NCBI RefSeq assembly: GCF_039543525.1
Contig: NZ_BAABJX010000017.1
Span: 1 to 64,000, forward strand
Direction: 5' to 3'
DNA from: Algivirga pacifica
Lineage (GTDB): Bacteria; Bacteroidota; Bacteroidia; Cytophagales; Flammeovirgaceae
Length of the DNA: 64,000 bases
In this document: piece by piece, positions 39,620-49,725 of the stretch
How positions within the stretch are numbered: the first letter of the stretch is position 1
Layout: every line of letters begins with the position of its first letter
The notes under the pieces: generated by a model
Databases searched by the model: none
The model's input: only the letters and a program-made list of their open reading frames with translations
What the model was told of the DNA's origin: nothing
Position numbers and translations under genes: made by a program

Positions 39620-41221
39620 ATGAAATCATATATCAAAAATATGTCAAGAGCTGCGATGTTGATCGCAGCTATGGCAACTACTTCATGTGTTGGTGACTTG
39701 GATGTAACGCCAATTGATCCAGATGTAAACACAGTAGATAAAGCGCTGAACAGTCCTGAGGCGATGGCACAGGCACTTTCAAAAGTATATGCAGGTTTTG
39801 CCGTAACAGGTAACGTAGGTCCTGCAGGTAGCGGTGACGTTGCAGGTGTTGACGAAGGAGAGAGCTCTTACTGGAGACTTTGGTTCGTGGCACAGGAGTT
39901 CCCTACAGACGAAGCTGTAAACGGATGGGGCGATAAGGACCTTCCTACATTGAGCCAGGTAAGCTGGACGGCAGATAACTCTTTCACTAGAGCATTCTAC
40001 TATCGTTCACTTTACCAAGTGACGTTGGCAAATGAGTTCATCCGTCAGGCAGCAGCATACGGTACTGAGTATGCTGATACAGACAGACAAGTAGGAGAGG
40101 CTCGTTTCCTAAGAGCATTGGCATACTACCACGCTTTGGATATGTTCGGAAATAAGCTTCCAAACATTGAGGAAGACAAAGGAGTAGGTGCATGGTTGCC
40201 ACAGCCTTGGGGACAGTCGGAAAGAGGTCCTGAGTTATTCGACTTTATTGAGTCTGAGTTGATGGCAGCGATTGAGGTATTGCCTGCAGCAGCGGAAGCT
40301 TTCGTAGGACAAGCTAACAAGGATGCTGCTAAAATGACTTTGGCAAAACTATACTTGAACCACGCAGTATACAGAGGTCAGGAAGATGTTGCTTACTATC
40401 AAAAAGGTAAGACAATGGTAGACGAGGTAATCGCTAACGGATCTTTCGACCTAATGGATGCGGATGATGTGGCAGGAACAGATGCTTATAGCCCTTATGA
40501 GTTTAACTTCCTGGCAGACAACCATACGTCAAACGAGATCATCTTCGCGATCAGCCAGGATGGTAACTACTCTAGAACATATGGAGGAACAACCTTTATC
40601 GTCAATGCGGCTACAGGAGCCAACAAAGACAATATGGGTGGTGGTGCTTGGTATGGTACCAGAACTACTAAGGCATTAGTAAACTTGTTTGAGGCAGATG
40701 ATGCTCGTGCATTGTGGTTCACTGACGGTCATAACTTGGAGATCACTGACCAATCTTTGTTTACTGAAGGGTATGCAGTGACTAAGTTCAAGAATATGAA
40801 GAGAGATGGCTCTAAAGGAGATAATGCTTCTTCAGAATTTGTAGATACTGATGTTCCAGTATACCGTCTGGCAGATGCTTACCTGATGGCAGCAGAGTTG
40901 GATATCAGAATCAACGGATCTGTTTCAGCGACTAGCCTTGACATGGTGAATGAGCTAAGAACAAGAGCGGGAGTTGGCGCAGTAACATCGATCGACTTGG
41001 ACTTCATCTTGGATGAGCGTGCTCGTGAGTTGTACTGGGAAGCACACCGTAGAACGGACTTGATTCGTTTCGGTAAGTTCACAGGAGGAGACTATGTATG
41101 GCCATTGAAAGGAAACTCACTTCCTGATGGTGGTTCAATTTCAGCACACTATGAGTTGATGCCGATCCCTCCAAGTGACTTGAACGCTAACCCTAACCTA
41201 AGCCAGAACGCTGGGTACTAA
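39620..41221 (+). CDS. susD: SusD/RagB-type surface glycan-binding lipoprotein, operon 1
   Basis: The 533-residue lipoprotein has lipobox TTSC (Cys23). SusD architecture is seen as N-terminal TPR-like helices (LARFLRALAYYHALDMFGNKLP is the classic RagB/SusD segment, near residue 165) and the C-terminal LDFILDERARELYWEAHRRTDLIRFGKF signature. The end, YELMPIPPSDLNANPNLSQN, is shared with the paralogues. It forms a lid on SusC and binds the glycan. Nearly identical to SusD of operon 2. Confidence 0.95.
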   Translation: MKSYIKNMSRAAMLIAAMATTSCVGDLDVTPIDPDVNTVDKALNSPEAMAQALSKVYAGFAVTGNVGPAGSGDVAGVDEGESSYWRLWFVAQEFPTDEAVNGWGDKDLPTLSQVSWTADNSFTRAFYYRSLYQVTLANEFIRQAAAYGTEYADTDRQVGEARFLRALAYYHALDMFGNKLPNIEEDKGVGAWLPQPWGQSERGPELFDFIESELMAAIEVLPAAAEAFVGQANKDAAKMTLAKLYLNHAVYRGQEDVAYYQKGKTMVDEVIANGSFDLMDADDVAGTDAYSPYEFNFLADNHTSNEIIFAISQDGNYSRTYGGTTFIVNAATGANKDNMGGGAWYGTRTTKALVNLFEADDARALWFTDGHNLEITDQSLFTEGYAVTKFKNMKRDGSKGDNASSEFVDTDVPVYRLADAYLMAAELDIRINGSVSATSLDMVNELRTRAGVGAVTSIDLDFILDERARELYWEAHRRTDLIRFGKFTGGDYVWPLKGNSLPDGGSISAHYELMPIPPSDLNANPNLSQNAGY

Positions 41222-41253
41222 TCAGGTGATGATTATTTAAAAATGAAGAGTAG

Positions 41254-41279
41254 GGTCGGTATAGTATACTGTATCGACC
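41254..41279 (+). promoter_or_regulatory. susD-susE intercistronic hairpin, operon 1
   Basis: GGTCGGTATAGTA and TACTGTATCGACC form a near-perfect 26-bp palindrome 33 bp after the susD stop. The positions 48517 and 55412 hold hairpins of unrelated sequence in the other operons. Confidence 0.65.
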
Positions 41280-41318
41280 ACTCACTCAATTTTTAAACCT
41301 TTTGATTGAAATTATACC

Positions 41319-42392
41319 ATGAAAAATAGATATAATATTGCATTGGCAGTAGCCTTGGGCTTGTTCGGTATGACAGCCACTTCTTGTACAGAAGAGGCGT
41401 TGAAGCCAACTGTTCTAGCTGAAGAAGAAAGAACAGCTCCAGTCGTAAGTCTTGACGGATCATATGTATTCGTAGAAGAAACGATTAATGAAGAAATGGA
41501 AATCACTTGGGCACCCGTAAATATCGGTGTGAACGTAGGGGTATCCTACAAAGTGGAAATGGGTAAAGCAGGTGCTGACTTTGCTGAGGTAGTAGAGCTT
41601 GGAATCACAGAAGAAACTGCCCTTTCGGTAGCTAGAAAGGACTTCAACAAAGGTTTGCTAACACTAGGGCTGCAGGCTAATAAAGTAGATAATGTAGAAG
41701 TTAGAGTAGTAGCTTCTTTCGCTAACTACAGTGGCTTTGAGCCAATGAGCTCAACAGCAGCAACAGTTGAAGTAACACCTTGGGCTGACCCTACAGCGTT
41801 TCCTGATCTTCTTTATCTTGCTGGTTCATTCCAGGGATGGAACAATGCTAACGATGTAACAGTATTAAACTCTATCGGTGTTGGAGAATACCAAGGGTTC
41901 TATTTATTCCACGAAGCAGAGACTTGGTTCAAGATCTTGACGAAGAAAGGTGCTTGGGATTCTCAGTGGGGTGAAAGAGGTGGTGCTGATGGTATCCTAG
42001 ATCCAAACGATGGATCTGATCCTGATGCATTGTACTACACTGGTGCTGGTTTCTACAAGATCTATGTGAACTTCGCTACAAAAGAGTATTCGGTAACTCC
42101 TGTAACTTGGGGTGTGATTGGTGATGCAACTCCAGGTGTATGGAATGATGATACCGATATGACTTATGACCCTGCTACAGGTACTTACTCTGTGACAATG
42201 GACTTGAATGACGGACAAATCAAGTTCCGTTTAGCTGATGGATGGGATGTTAACTTGGGTGACGATAACGGTGTATTGACTCCGAACGGTCCAAATATTT
42301 TAGTATCTGCTGGCAACTATACAATCACGTTGAAAGTAGAGCATGACGGTGCTGGAGCATATAGCTATTCTTACACATTAGTGAAGAACTAA
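41319..42392 (+). CDS. susE: SusE-type starch-binding lipoprotein, operon 1
   Basis: The 357-residue lipoprotein has lipobox ATSC (Cys23). An N-terminal SusE domain (about 30-160) is followed by two carbohydrate-binding domains. The first begins LYLAGSFQGWNNAND (near 169), typical of SusE/SusF starch-binding modules. The second covers WGVIGDATPGVWNDDTDM to the end, with WDVNLGDDNG. It helps hold glycan on the surface. The alpha-glucan preference is inferred from family members. The second domain is almost identical in operon 2 but differs in operon 3. Confidence 0.9.
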   Translation: MKNRYNIALAVALGLFGMTATSCTEEALKPTVLAEEERTAPVVSLDGSYVFVEETINEEMEITWAPVNIGVNVGVSYKVEMGKAGADFAEVVELGITEETALSVARKDFNKGLLTLGLQANKVDNVEVRVVASFANYSGFEPMSSTAATVEVTPWADPTAFPDLLYLAGSFQGWNNANDVTVLNSIGVGEYQGFYLFHEAETWFKILTKKGAWDSQWGERGGADGILDPNDGSDPDALYYTGAGFYKIYVNFATKEYSVTPVTWGVIGDATPGVWNDDTDMTYDPATGTYSVTMDLNDGQIKFRLADGWDVNLGDDNGVLTPNGPNILVSAGNYTITLKVEHDGAGAYSYSYTLVKN

Positions 42393-42455
42393 TTGATACA
42401 GGCCACAAAGATACCCCCCGGCCCTCTCAAGCCGGGATGGTTGATTATATAAGAT

Positions 42456-42497
42456 AGGAAGACCCTTCTGACTTTGTCGGAAGGGTTCTTTCTTTTT
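42456..42497 (+). terminator. Terminator of susCDE operon 1
   Basis: GACCCTTCTGAC and GTCGGAAGGGTTC pair around a TTT loop and run into TTTCTTTTT. The matching hairpin in operon 2 is at 49726-49767. Confidence 0.82.
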
Positions 42498-42514
42498 ATC
42501 ATTATCAATCTCCA

Positions 42515-42706
42515 GCTCTAAGAGTTCAGGTTTTATCTTCTTGCAAAGTAAAGCGCTAGCACTACTGAAAATAGATAAAACCACTCTTAGAGCTTTTTTA
42601 TGCACAAAACTTAGTGGGGGGTGATTAGTCTAAGAGCGATTCTGTCTGTGTGAATGCAATGTCTTATTCGTAGGGTAGTAACCGACAAAATCTGAACTCT
42701 TAGACT
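42515..42706. repeat. 192-bp four-arm structured element, copy 1
   Basis: Arms A (42515-42540, GCTCTAAGAGTTCAGGTTTT onward), B (42571-42593), C (42627-42648) and D (42683-42706). A pairs with B and C with D; alternatively A pairs with D and B with C. A poly-T run follows arm B. Copy 2 differs at only two positions. Confidence 0.85.
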
Positions 42707-42718
42707 AGTGAGGTGGAT

Positions 42719-43040
42719 TAATTTTCAATGATCAATTTTCAATTTTTAATAAAATGAATCATCTAAAAGGCTCTCCTGCTCTAAGAGTTCAGGTTTTATC
42801 TTCTTGCAAAGTAAAGCGCTAGCACTACTGAAAATAGATAAAACCACTCTTAGAGCTTTTTTATGCACAAAACTTAGTGGGGAGTGATTAGTCTAAGAGC
42901 GATTCTGTCTGTGTGAATGCAATGTCTTATTCGTAGGGTAGTAACCGACAAAACCTGAACTCTTAGACTAGTGGAGGCCTTTTCACAGCCATGAATATGC
43001 GATTATTGAAAATTGAAAATTAATCATTGAAAATTAAAAA
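42719..43040. repeat. AT-rich inverted repeat arms flanking element copy 2
   Basis: TTAATTTTCAATGATCAATT (42719 on) and its complement at about 43008-43040 bracket copy 2 of the 192-bp element. They are the same sequence as the 31-bp perfect arms at 30920-30994. Confidence 0.65.
42778..42969. repeat. 192-bp four-arm structured element, copy 2
   Basis: It differs from copy 1 at two positions by eye (one G/A in the spacer, one T/C in arm D), so the duplication is recent or homogenised. Confidence 0.88.
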
Positions 43041-43333
43041 CTGCTCATATTTTATGATGATCTCCAATATTTTGATTATCAGTTGTTTGATTTTTAAGTG
43101 TATACTTGATGATACCTCAATCAGTGCTAAAAAACGCCATTGGTGAGCGTTATCACCATTTTTTACTGATAAAAGTTCTCTAGGTGAACTTGGAATAATT
43201 ATGTTTTGTAATATTGAAATATATAAAGGAGATTTTTTACACTTTTACAAAAGAGGAGTATGACTATAAGGGTTGTGCTCCTTATTGTTTTAATAGGTTT
43301 TGGTGATGTTTTATGTATAAAGTGTAATATAAT

Positions 43334-43349
43334 CACGAAACCGGTTGTG
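43334..43349. promoter_or_regulatory. LacI-type operator O1, operon 2
   Basis: CACGAAACCGGTTGTG, preceded by AAT as at operon 1 (AATC..CACGAAACCGGTT in both), has the CG-centred AANCGNTT core. Confidence 0.62.
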
Positions 43350-43648
43350 CAATGTGTTGTATTATTCCTATTTGACGATTTTTTTATTTACAAACATTAA
43401 TTAAACATACTTTTTTATAGTGATAGGCGTCATTATTTCTAATTTATCATTGTAGGCGGCTTTCTTATGAAAATAAAGCGTTTTTAGGTCCTTTTTTGAG
43501 TATTTAATCCCTGAAAATTGGGAGAATTTGGAGAGGGAGATCTTTTGTAATATTTAACCTATTCTAGCTTGTTTACATTTATTTCTTAAAAAAATAATTG
43601 TATTATTCTAAGAAAGTTAAAAATATTCAAAAAAGGTCGAAACGGCTA

Positions 43649-43672
43649 TGCAATCGGTTGAAATGTGTTAAA
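43649..43672. promoter_or_regulatory. LacI-type operator-like site O2, operon 2
   Basis: TGCAATCGGTTGAA and the following ATGTGTTAAA are identical to the operon 1 site, 240 bp before the pre-start block. Confidence 0.6.
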
Positions 43673-43876
43673 GAGCCTGAAAAGGGTACGGAATACGCTT
43701 TTATTAAGGGTTGTTTATAATTGTATGAGCGACAATTACTATTGGTTAATTAAAATGAACTCCGTACCTATGTGCTGTTGAGGGGCTAGGAATAGTACAA
43801 AAAATACCTCTTCTTTTGACTTTTAAAATGAAGATTGAACGTATTCAATACCTTTTATCAACAACAAGCAAGCAAT

Positions 43877-43911
43877 TAACTGTTTATCTATTTTTGTAAA
43901 CTATCTTATAT
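43877..43911 (+). promoter_or_regulatory. Conserved susC pre-start block, operon 2
   Basis: The same 35 bp as at 36575-36609, directly before the ATG. Surrounding leader sequence is much less conserved, so this block is under constraint or recently copied. Confidence 0.5.
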
Positions 43912-46863
43912 ATGACAATCAGACTACAAAACTTGTACAGCTTACTTTTTATGATGCTGCTGTACATTCTGCCAGCTCAAACTTGGGCACAGGAAAAAGC
44001 GGTCAGTGGTACCGTCCTTGATGAGACAGGGTCTCCACTTCCAGGGGTATCTGTAATTGTGAAGGGAACAACAAAAGGTGTGGCGACAGACTTTGATGGA
44101 AATTTCCAGCTACTATTGAATGAAGGAGAAGATGTGTTAACAATTAGCTACATTGGATATACTTCTCAAGAGGTGGTAGTAGGAAACCAAAGCAACTTAG
44201 CGATTTCACTTGCTCCAGATGCTGATCAACTAGAAGAAGTAGTCGTAATTGGTTACGGTTCGGTAAAGAAAGATGACCTGACAGGTTCAGTTCAATCTGT
44301 AACGGCCTCAGACTTTAACCAAGGGGCAATCACTTCTCCTCAGGAATTGGTGAATGGTAAAATGCCAGGGGTACAGATCGTTAATGGTGGTGGTTCTCCG
44401 GGAGCTGCAGCTAACATTCGTATTCGTGGTGGTTCTTCATTGAACGCATCCAACGATCCTTTGATTATTATTGATGGCGTACCAGTAGCCAACGAAGGGG
44501 TAGCAGGGATGAAAAACCCATTGAATACCATTAACCCTAATGATATTGAGACTTTTACGGTATTGAAAGATGCTTCTGCAACAGCTATTTATGGTTCTAG
44601 AGCATCCAATGGTGTAATTATCATTACGACTAAGAAAGGTAGCAAAGGAGGTTTGCAAGTAAACTATGCAGGTAATGTATCTGTATCTACACCTACTAAA
44701 TTTGTAGATGTTTTGAAAGCAGACCAATATAGAGAAGTATTGGCAGCGCAAAAGCCTTCAGTAGCAGACCTTGCAGGAGATGCTAACACAGATTGGCAAA
44801 AAGAAATTTATCAAAATGCGATCAGTACAGATCACAACGTATCTGTAGCAGGTACTATTGCAGATGTATTGCCAGTACGTGCCTCTATCGGTTACAATAA
44901 CAGCGAAGGGGTCTTGAAAACAGACCATATGGAAAGAACAACGGCAACGTTGAACTTGAACCCTAAGTTGTTTGATGATCACTTGAAAGTAGACGCTTCT
45001 GTGAAGTTCTCTAACATCAGAAACAACTTTGCAAACCAAGGCGCAATTGGAGCGGCAGGAAGCATGGACCCGACGCAACCAATCTACACAGAGAATGGCG
45101 AATACTTCGCATGGTTGAACGCTGATGGCTCTCCAATCAATATTGCACCTCAAAACCCGGTGGCATTGTTGAATCAGCTATCTAATACATCTTCTGCAAA
45201 CCGTGTGATTGCCAACGCTCAGTTGGATTATAAATTCCATTTCCTTCCAGAGTTGAAAGCAAACCTGAATGTAGCGACAGACCGTATCAACTCTAGTGGC
45301 GAGGTGATCACTTCTCCTGAAGCGAAATTCAATGTAGAGTCATTAGGAAAAGGATTGAGATCGGAGTACACTTCTGAGAAATCAAACGAACTATTGGACT
45401 TCTACCTACAGTATGCGAAGGAGTTTGGTGAGTCTAGATTCGATATTATGGGTGGTTACTCATACCAGCATTTCTATACACATAACACAGGTAGAGAGTT
45501 CTTGGGTGAAGATGCTGAAAGAAACGCTTACGTAGACAAGTACGAGAACTACTTGGTATCTTTCTTCGGTAGAGCAAACTACTCATTGAAAGAGCGTTAC
45601 ATGTTCACTGTGACTTTGAGAAATGACGGTTCTTCAAGATTTTCTCCAGAAAACAGATGGGGTCTATTCCCTTCAGCGGCATTCGCTTGGAACATGAAGA
45701 GAGAAGGCTTCTTGGCTGATGTAGATGTAGTTTCTGCCTTGAAATTTAGAGCAGGTTACGGGGTAACTGGTCAGCAGGACATCAACGACAACTATGCTTA
45801 CTTTGGTAAGTACGAACTAGGCCAGAACAACGCAGCTTATACGATGTATGACAAAGACGGCAACCTGGTGTATGTAAACTCTCTTCGTCCTTCAGCGTAT
45901 AACGAAAACCTGAAATGGGAAGAGGCTACTACTTATAACGTAGGTATTGACTATGGATTTGCTGACGATAGAATCACAGGTTCATTGGAAGCATACTACA
46001 AGAAAAATACAGACCTTTTGAACTTCGTAGATATTCCAGTAGGATCTAACTTCAACAACAGAGTTTGGAGTAACATCGGATCAATGGAAGCAAGAGGTGT
46101 TGAATTGTCTATCAATACAAAATTGGTCAACAACGGTGATTTGTTCTGGGATCTAGGCTTCAACGTAGCACTTCAGAATAACGAGATCACACAATTGACG
46201 CAAGTAGAGAGTGATACTTACCTAGGTGTTGAGACAGGAGGAATTGCAGGAGGTACAGGTAACAATATCCAGATCCACACAGTAGGTCACCCAGCATACT
46301 CATTCTTCGTGTATGAGCAAGTATACGACAACGATGGAAATCCAATCGAAAACATGTTCGTAGACCGTAACGGTGATGGAGTGATTAACCAGTACGACAA
46401 ATACCACTTCAACCAGAGAGCACCAATAGCACTTATGGGTATCAATACTCGTGTAGCTTACAGAAACTGGGAGTTCTCAGCTGCAGGACGTGCAAACTTC
46501 GGCAATGCAGTGTATAACAACATGGCCGCATTGAATGGACACTATAATGATCTGGAAACATCAGGTCAGTTCTTGGGTAACATTCACTCGAATGCCTTGG
46601 AGACTAACTTCAACACGGAGATCTTGATGTCAGACTTGTATGTACAGGATGCATCATTCTTCAGATTGGATAACGTAATGGTAGGGTACAATGTCAACAA
46701 CCTGTTTGGTGACAAGGTGAATGCGAGAGTTTACGGTACTGTAAACAACGTATTCGTACTAACAGACTATGAAGGAATCGATCCAGAAATCTTTGACGGT
46801 ATCGATAACAGCTTCTACCCTCGTCCAAGAACATTCATGCTAGGTGTTAATGTGTCATTCTAA
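43912..46863 (+). CDS. susC: SusC/RagA-type TonB-dependent transporter, operon 2
   Basis: The 983-residue paralogue of the operon 1 transporter has the same order: signal peptide (ending TWAQ), regulatory-like domain, EEVVVIGYGSVKKDDLTGSV segment, plug and barrel, ending GVNVSF. It is 13 residues shorter, chiefly in the loop around residue 640-660 where operon 1 has VDPATGQIMTPMVDPNTG and this copy has MYDKDGNLVY. The last 60 bp and the susD junction are nearly identical to operon 1. Confidence 0.95.
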   Translation: MTIRLQNLYSLLFMMLLYILPAQTWAQEKAVSGTVLDETGSPLPGVSVIVKGTTKGVATDFDGNFQLLLNEGEDVLTISYIGYTSQEVVVGNQSNLAISLAPDADQLEEVVVIGYGSVKKDDLTGSVQSVTASDFNQGAITSPQELVNGKMPGVQIVNGGGSPGAAANIRIRGGSSLNASNDPLIIIDGVPVANEGVAGMKNPLNTINPNDIETFTVLKDASATAIYGSRASNGVIIITTKKGSKGGLQVNYAGNVSVSTPTKFVDVLKADQYREVLAAQKPSVADLAGDANTDWQKEIYQNAISTDHNVSVAGTIADVLPVRASIGYNNSEGVLKTDHMERTTATLNLNPKLFDDHLKVDASVKFSNIRNNFANQGAIGAAGSMDPTQPIYTENGEYFAWLNADGSPINIAPQNPVALLNQLSNTSSANRVIANAQLDYKFHFLPELKANLNVATDRINSSGEVITSPEAKFNVESLGKGLRSEYTSEKSNELLDFYLQYAKEFGESRFDIMGGYSYQHFYTHNTGREFLGEDAERNAYVDKYENYLVSFFGRANYSLKERYMFTVTLRNDGSSRFSPENRWGLFPSAAFAWNMKREGFLADVDVVSALKFRAGYGVTGQQDINDNYAYFGKYELGQNNAAYTMYDKDGNLVYVNSLRPSAYNENLKWEEATTYNVGIDYGFADDRITGSLEAYYKKNTDLLNFVDIPVGSNFNNRVWSNIGSMEARGVELSINTKLVNNGDLFWDLGFNVALQNNEITQLTQVESDTYLGVETGGIAGGTGNNIQIHTVGHPAYSFFVYEQVYDNDGNPIENMFVDRNGDGVINQYDKYHFNQRAPIALMGINTRVAYRNWEFSAAGRANFGNAVYNNMAALNGHYNDLETSGQFLGNIHSNALETNFNTEILMSDLYVQDASFFRLDNVMVGYNVNNLFGDKVNARVYGTVNNVFVLTDYEGIDPEIFDGIDNSFYPRPRTFMLGVNVSF

Positions 46864-46882
46864 TTAAACTGAAGAAATCACT

Positions 46883-48484
46883 ATGAAATCATATATCAAA
46901 AATATGTCAAGAGCTGCGATGTTGATCGCAGCTATGGCAACTACCTCTTGTGTTGGTGACTTAGATGTAACGCCAATTGACCCAGATGTAAACACTGCAG
47001 ATAAAGCGTTGAACAGCCCAGAGGCGATGGCGCAGGCACTTTCTAAAATCTATGCAGGTTTTGCCGTAACAGGTAACATTGGTCCTGCAGGTAGCGGTGA
47101 CGTTGCAGGTGTTGATGAAGGAGAGAGCTCTTACTGGAGACTTTGGTTCGTGGCACAGGAGTTCCCTACTGACGAAGCAATCAACGGATGGGGCGATAAG
47201 GATCTTCCTACCTTGAGCCAGGTAAGCTGGACGGCAGATAACTCTTTCTCTAGAGCATTCTACTATCGTTCACTTTACCAAGTGACGTTGGCTAACGAGT
47301 TTATCCGTCAGGCAGCGGTTTATGGCGCTGAATATGCCGATACAGACAGACAAGTAGGAGAGGCTCGTTTCCTAAGAGCGTTGGCGTACTACCACGCTTT
47401 GGATATGTTCGGAAACAAGGTTCCAAACATTGAGCAAGATAAAGGAGTGGGTGCATGGTTGCCACAGCCTTGGGGACAGTCGGAAAGAGGTCCTGAGTTA
47501 TTCGATTTTATTGAGTCTGAGTTGATGGCAGCGATTGAAGCATTGCCTACAGCAGCAGAAGCTTTCGTAGGCCAAGCCAACAAGGATGCTGCTAAAATGA
47601 CTTTGGCAAAACTATACTTGAACCACGCAGTATACAGAGGTCAGGAAGATGTTGCTTACTATCAAAAAGGTAAGACAATGGTAGACGAGGTAATCGCTAA
47701 CGGATCTTTCGACCTAATGGATGCGGATGATGTGGCAGGAACAGATGCTTATAGCCCTTATGAGTTTAACTTCCTGGCAGACAACCATACGTCAAACGAG
47801 ATCATCTTTGCGATCAGCCAGGATGGAAATTACTCTAGAACATATGGAGGAACAACCTTTATCATCAATGCGGCTACAGGAGCCAACAAAGATGCTATGG
47901 GTGGTGGTGCTTGGTATGGTACCAGAACTACTAAGGCATTGGTGAATCTATTCGATGCGGATGATGCTCGTGCACTGTGGTTCACAGAGGGGCATAACCT
48001 GGAAATTACAGACCAGTCTCTATTCACAGAGGGTTATGCTGTAGAGAAGTTCAAGAACATGAAGAGAGATGGCTCTAAAGGAGATAATGCTTCTGCAGAG
48101 TTTGCTGATACTGATGTTCCAGTATACCGTTTGGCAGATGCTTACCTGATGGCAGCAGAGTTGGATATCAGAATCAACGGATCTGTTTCAGCGACTAGCC
48201 TTGATATGGTGAATGAGCTAAGAGCAAGAGCGGGAGTTACTGCGGTTACATCGATGGACTTGGACTTCATCTTGGATGAGCGTGCTCGTGAGTTGTACTG
48301 GGAAGCACACCGTAGAACGGACTTGATTCGTTTCGGTAAGTTTACAGGAGGAGAATATGTATGGCCATTGAAAGGAAACTCACTTCCTGACGGTGGTTCA
48401 GTTTCAGCACACTATGAGCTGATGCCGATCCCTCCAAGTGATTTGAACGCTAACCCTAACCTAAGCCAGAACGCTGGGTACTAA
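46883..48484 (+). CDS. susD: SusD/RagB-type surface glycan-binding lipoprotein, operon 2
   Basis: The 533-residue protein has the same length as the operon 1 SusD, with only scattered substitutions (for example VYGAEYAD for AYGTEYAD, IEQDKG for IEEDKG). Lipobox TTSC, Cys23. Such closeness beside the more diverged susC loops suggests gene conversion or selection acting mainly on the transporter. Confidence 0.95.
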   Translation: MKSYIKNMSRAAMLIAAMATTSCVGDLDVTPIDPDVNTADKALNSPEAMAQALSKIYAGFAVTGNIGPAGSGDVAGVDEGESSYWRLWFVAQEFPTDEAINGWGDKDLPTLSQVSWTADNSFSRAFYYRSLYQVTLANEFIRQAAVYGAEYADTDRQVGEARFLRALAYYHALDMFGNKVPNIEQDKGVGAWLPQPWGQSERGPELFDFIESELMAAIEALPTAAEAFVGQANKDAAKMTLAKLYLNHAVYRGQEDVAYYQKGKTMVDEVIANGSFDLMDADDVAGTDAYSPYEFNFLADNHTSNEIIFAISQDGNYSRTYGGTTFIINAATGANKDAMGGGAWYGTRTTKALVNLFDADDARALWFTEGHNLEITDQSLFTEGYAVEKFKNMKRDGSKGDNASAEFADTDVPVYRLADAYLMAAELDIRINGSVSATSLDMVNELRARAGVTAVTSMDLDFILDERARELYWEAHRRTDLIRFGKFTGGEYVWPLKGNSLPDGGSVSAHYELMPIPPSDLNANPNLSQNAGY

Positions 48485-48516
48485 TTGGGTTAACGATTTT
48501 TTAAACTACAAGGGCG

Positions 48517-48544
48517 GTACAGGTGTACAGCAGTGCACCTGTAC
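48517..48544 (+). promoter_or_regulatory. susD-susE intercistronic hairpin, operon 2
   Basis: GTACAGGTGTAC and GTGCACCTGTAC pair (11/12) around AGCA, 33 bp after the susD stop, in the same place as the operon 1 hairpin but with an unrelated sequence. Confidence 0.7.
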
Positions 48545-48581
48545 TTACCCAGTTTTCAAAACCTTTTGATAGAAATTTACC

Positions 48582-49661
48582 ATGAAGAATAGATATAATA
48601 TTGCGTTAGCAGTAGCCTTGGGCTTGTTCGGTATGACAGCCACTTCTTGTACAGAAGAAGCGTTGAAACCAACGGTACTAGCAGAAGAAGAAAGAACAGC
48701 TCCTGTATTGAGCCTTGATGGATCATACGTGTTTGCAGAAGAGACCATCAATGATGCTATGGACCTTACTTGGTCTCCTGTGAATATTGGTGTGAATGTA
48801 GGGGTTTCTTACAAAGTAGAGTTGGGTAAAGTAGGGACTGATTTTGCCGAAATCGTAGAGTTAGGGATTACAGAGGAAACAACATTGACAGTCACTAGAA
48901 AAGACTTCAATAAAGGATTGTTGACATTGGGCTTACAAGCGGATAAAGTTAATAATGTAGAAGTAAGAGTAACTGCTTCTTTTGCTAACTATAGCGGATT
49001 TGAGTCAATGACTTCAGAGATCTCAACGGTAGAGGTAACTCCTTGGGGAGACCCTACAGCTTTCCCTGATAGATTATATCTTGCAGGTTCATTCCAAGGA
49101 TGGGACAATTCAAATGAGGTAACAGTGCTGGAGCCTATCGATGGAGCAGCAGGAGAGTATCAAGGCTTCTTCTTGTTCCATGAAGCAGATACATATTTCA
49201 AGATTCTTACTAAGAAAGGTGCTTGGGATTCTCAATGGGGTGAGCGTGGAGATGCTGATGGTATCCTAGATCCAAACGATGGTGGTGACCCAGACGCTCT
49301 AGCTTACTCAGGAGCAGGGTTCTACAAGATCTATGTGAACTTCGCTACTAAAGCGTACGAAGTAACGCCTGTAACTTGGGGGGTAATTGGTGATGCCACT
49401 CCTGGTGTTTGGAATGACGATACCGACATGACATTTGACCCAGCAACAAGCACTTACTCAGTGACTATGGACTTGAATGACGGACAAATCAAGTTCCGTT
49501 TGGCAGATGGATGGGACGTTAACTTGGGAGATGATAACGGTGTATTGACACCAAATGGTCCAAATATTCTTGTGTCAGCAGGCAACTATACGATCACTTT
49601 GAAAGTAGAGCACGATGGTGCAGGAGCATATACGTATGCTTATACGCTGGTAAAGAACTAA
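48582..49661 (+). CDS. susE: SusE-type starch-binding lipoprotein, operon 2
   Basis: The 359-residue paralogue of the operon 1 protein: lipobox ATSC (Cys23), SusE domain, carbohydrate-binding domain starting LYLAGSFQGWDNSNE, and a second domain nearly identical to operon 1 (WGVIGDATPGVWNDDTDM onward). The first binding domain differs by one added residue pair (EPIDGAAGEYQ against NSIGVGEYQ) and by scattered changes. Confidence 0.9.
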   Translation: MKNRYNIALAVALGLFGMTATSCTEEALKPTVLAEEERTAPVLSLDGSYVFAEETINDAMDLTWSPVNIGVNVGVSYKVELGKVGTDFAEIVELGITEETTLTVTRKDFNKGLLTLGLQADKVNNVEVRVTASFANYSGFESMTSEISTVEVTPWGDPTAFPDRLYLAGSFQGWDNSNEVTVLEPIDGAAGEYQGFFLFHEADTYFKILTKKGAWDSQWGERGDADGILDPNDGGDPDALAYSGAGFYKIYVNFATKAYEVTPVTWGVIGDATPGVWNDDTDMTFDPATSTYSVTMDLNDGQIKFRLADGWDVNLGDDNGVLTPNGPNILVSAGNYTITLKVEHDGAGAYTYAYTLVKN

Positions 49662-49725
49662 TGGAGTTAATGCCATAAAGACACCCCTCGGCTTTCTCAG
49701 CCGGGATGGTTGATTATATAAGATA

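Larger units (their letters stand above)
43041..43876 (+). promoter_or_regulatory. Long regulatory leader of susCDE operon 2
   Basis: It is gene-free and AT-rich, with the same ordered blocks as the operon 1 leader: O1 (43334-43349), AATTGTATTATT near 43598, O2 (43649-43672) and ATAATTGTA..GCGACAATT near 43719. Confidence 0.65.
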
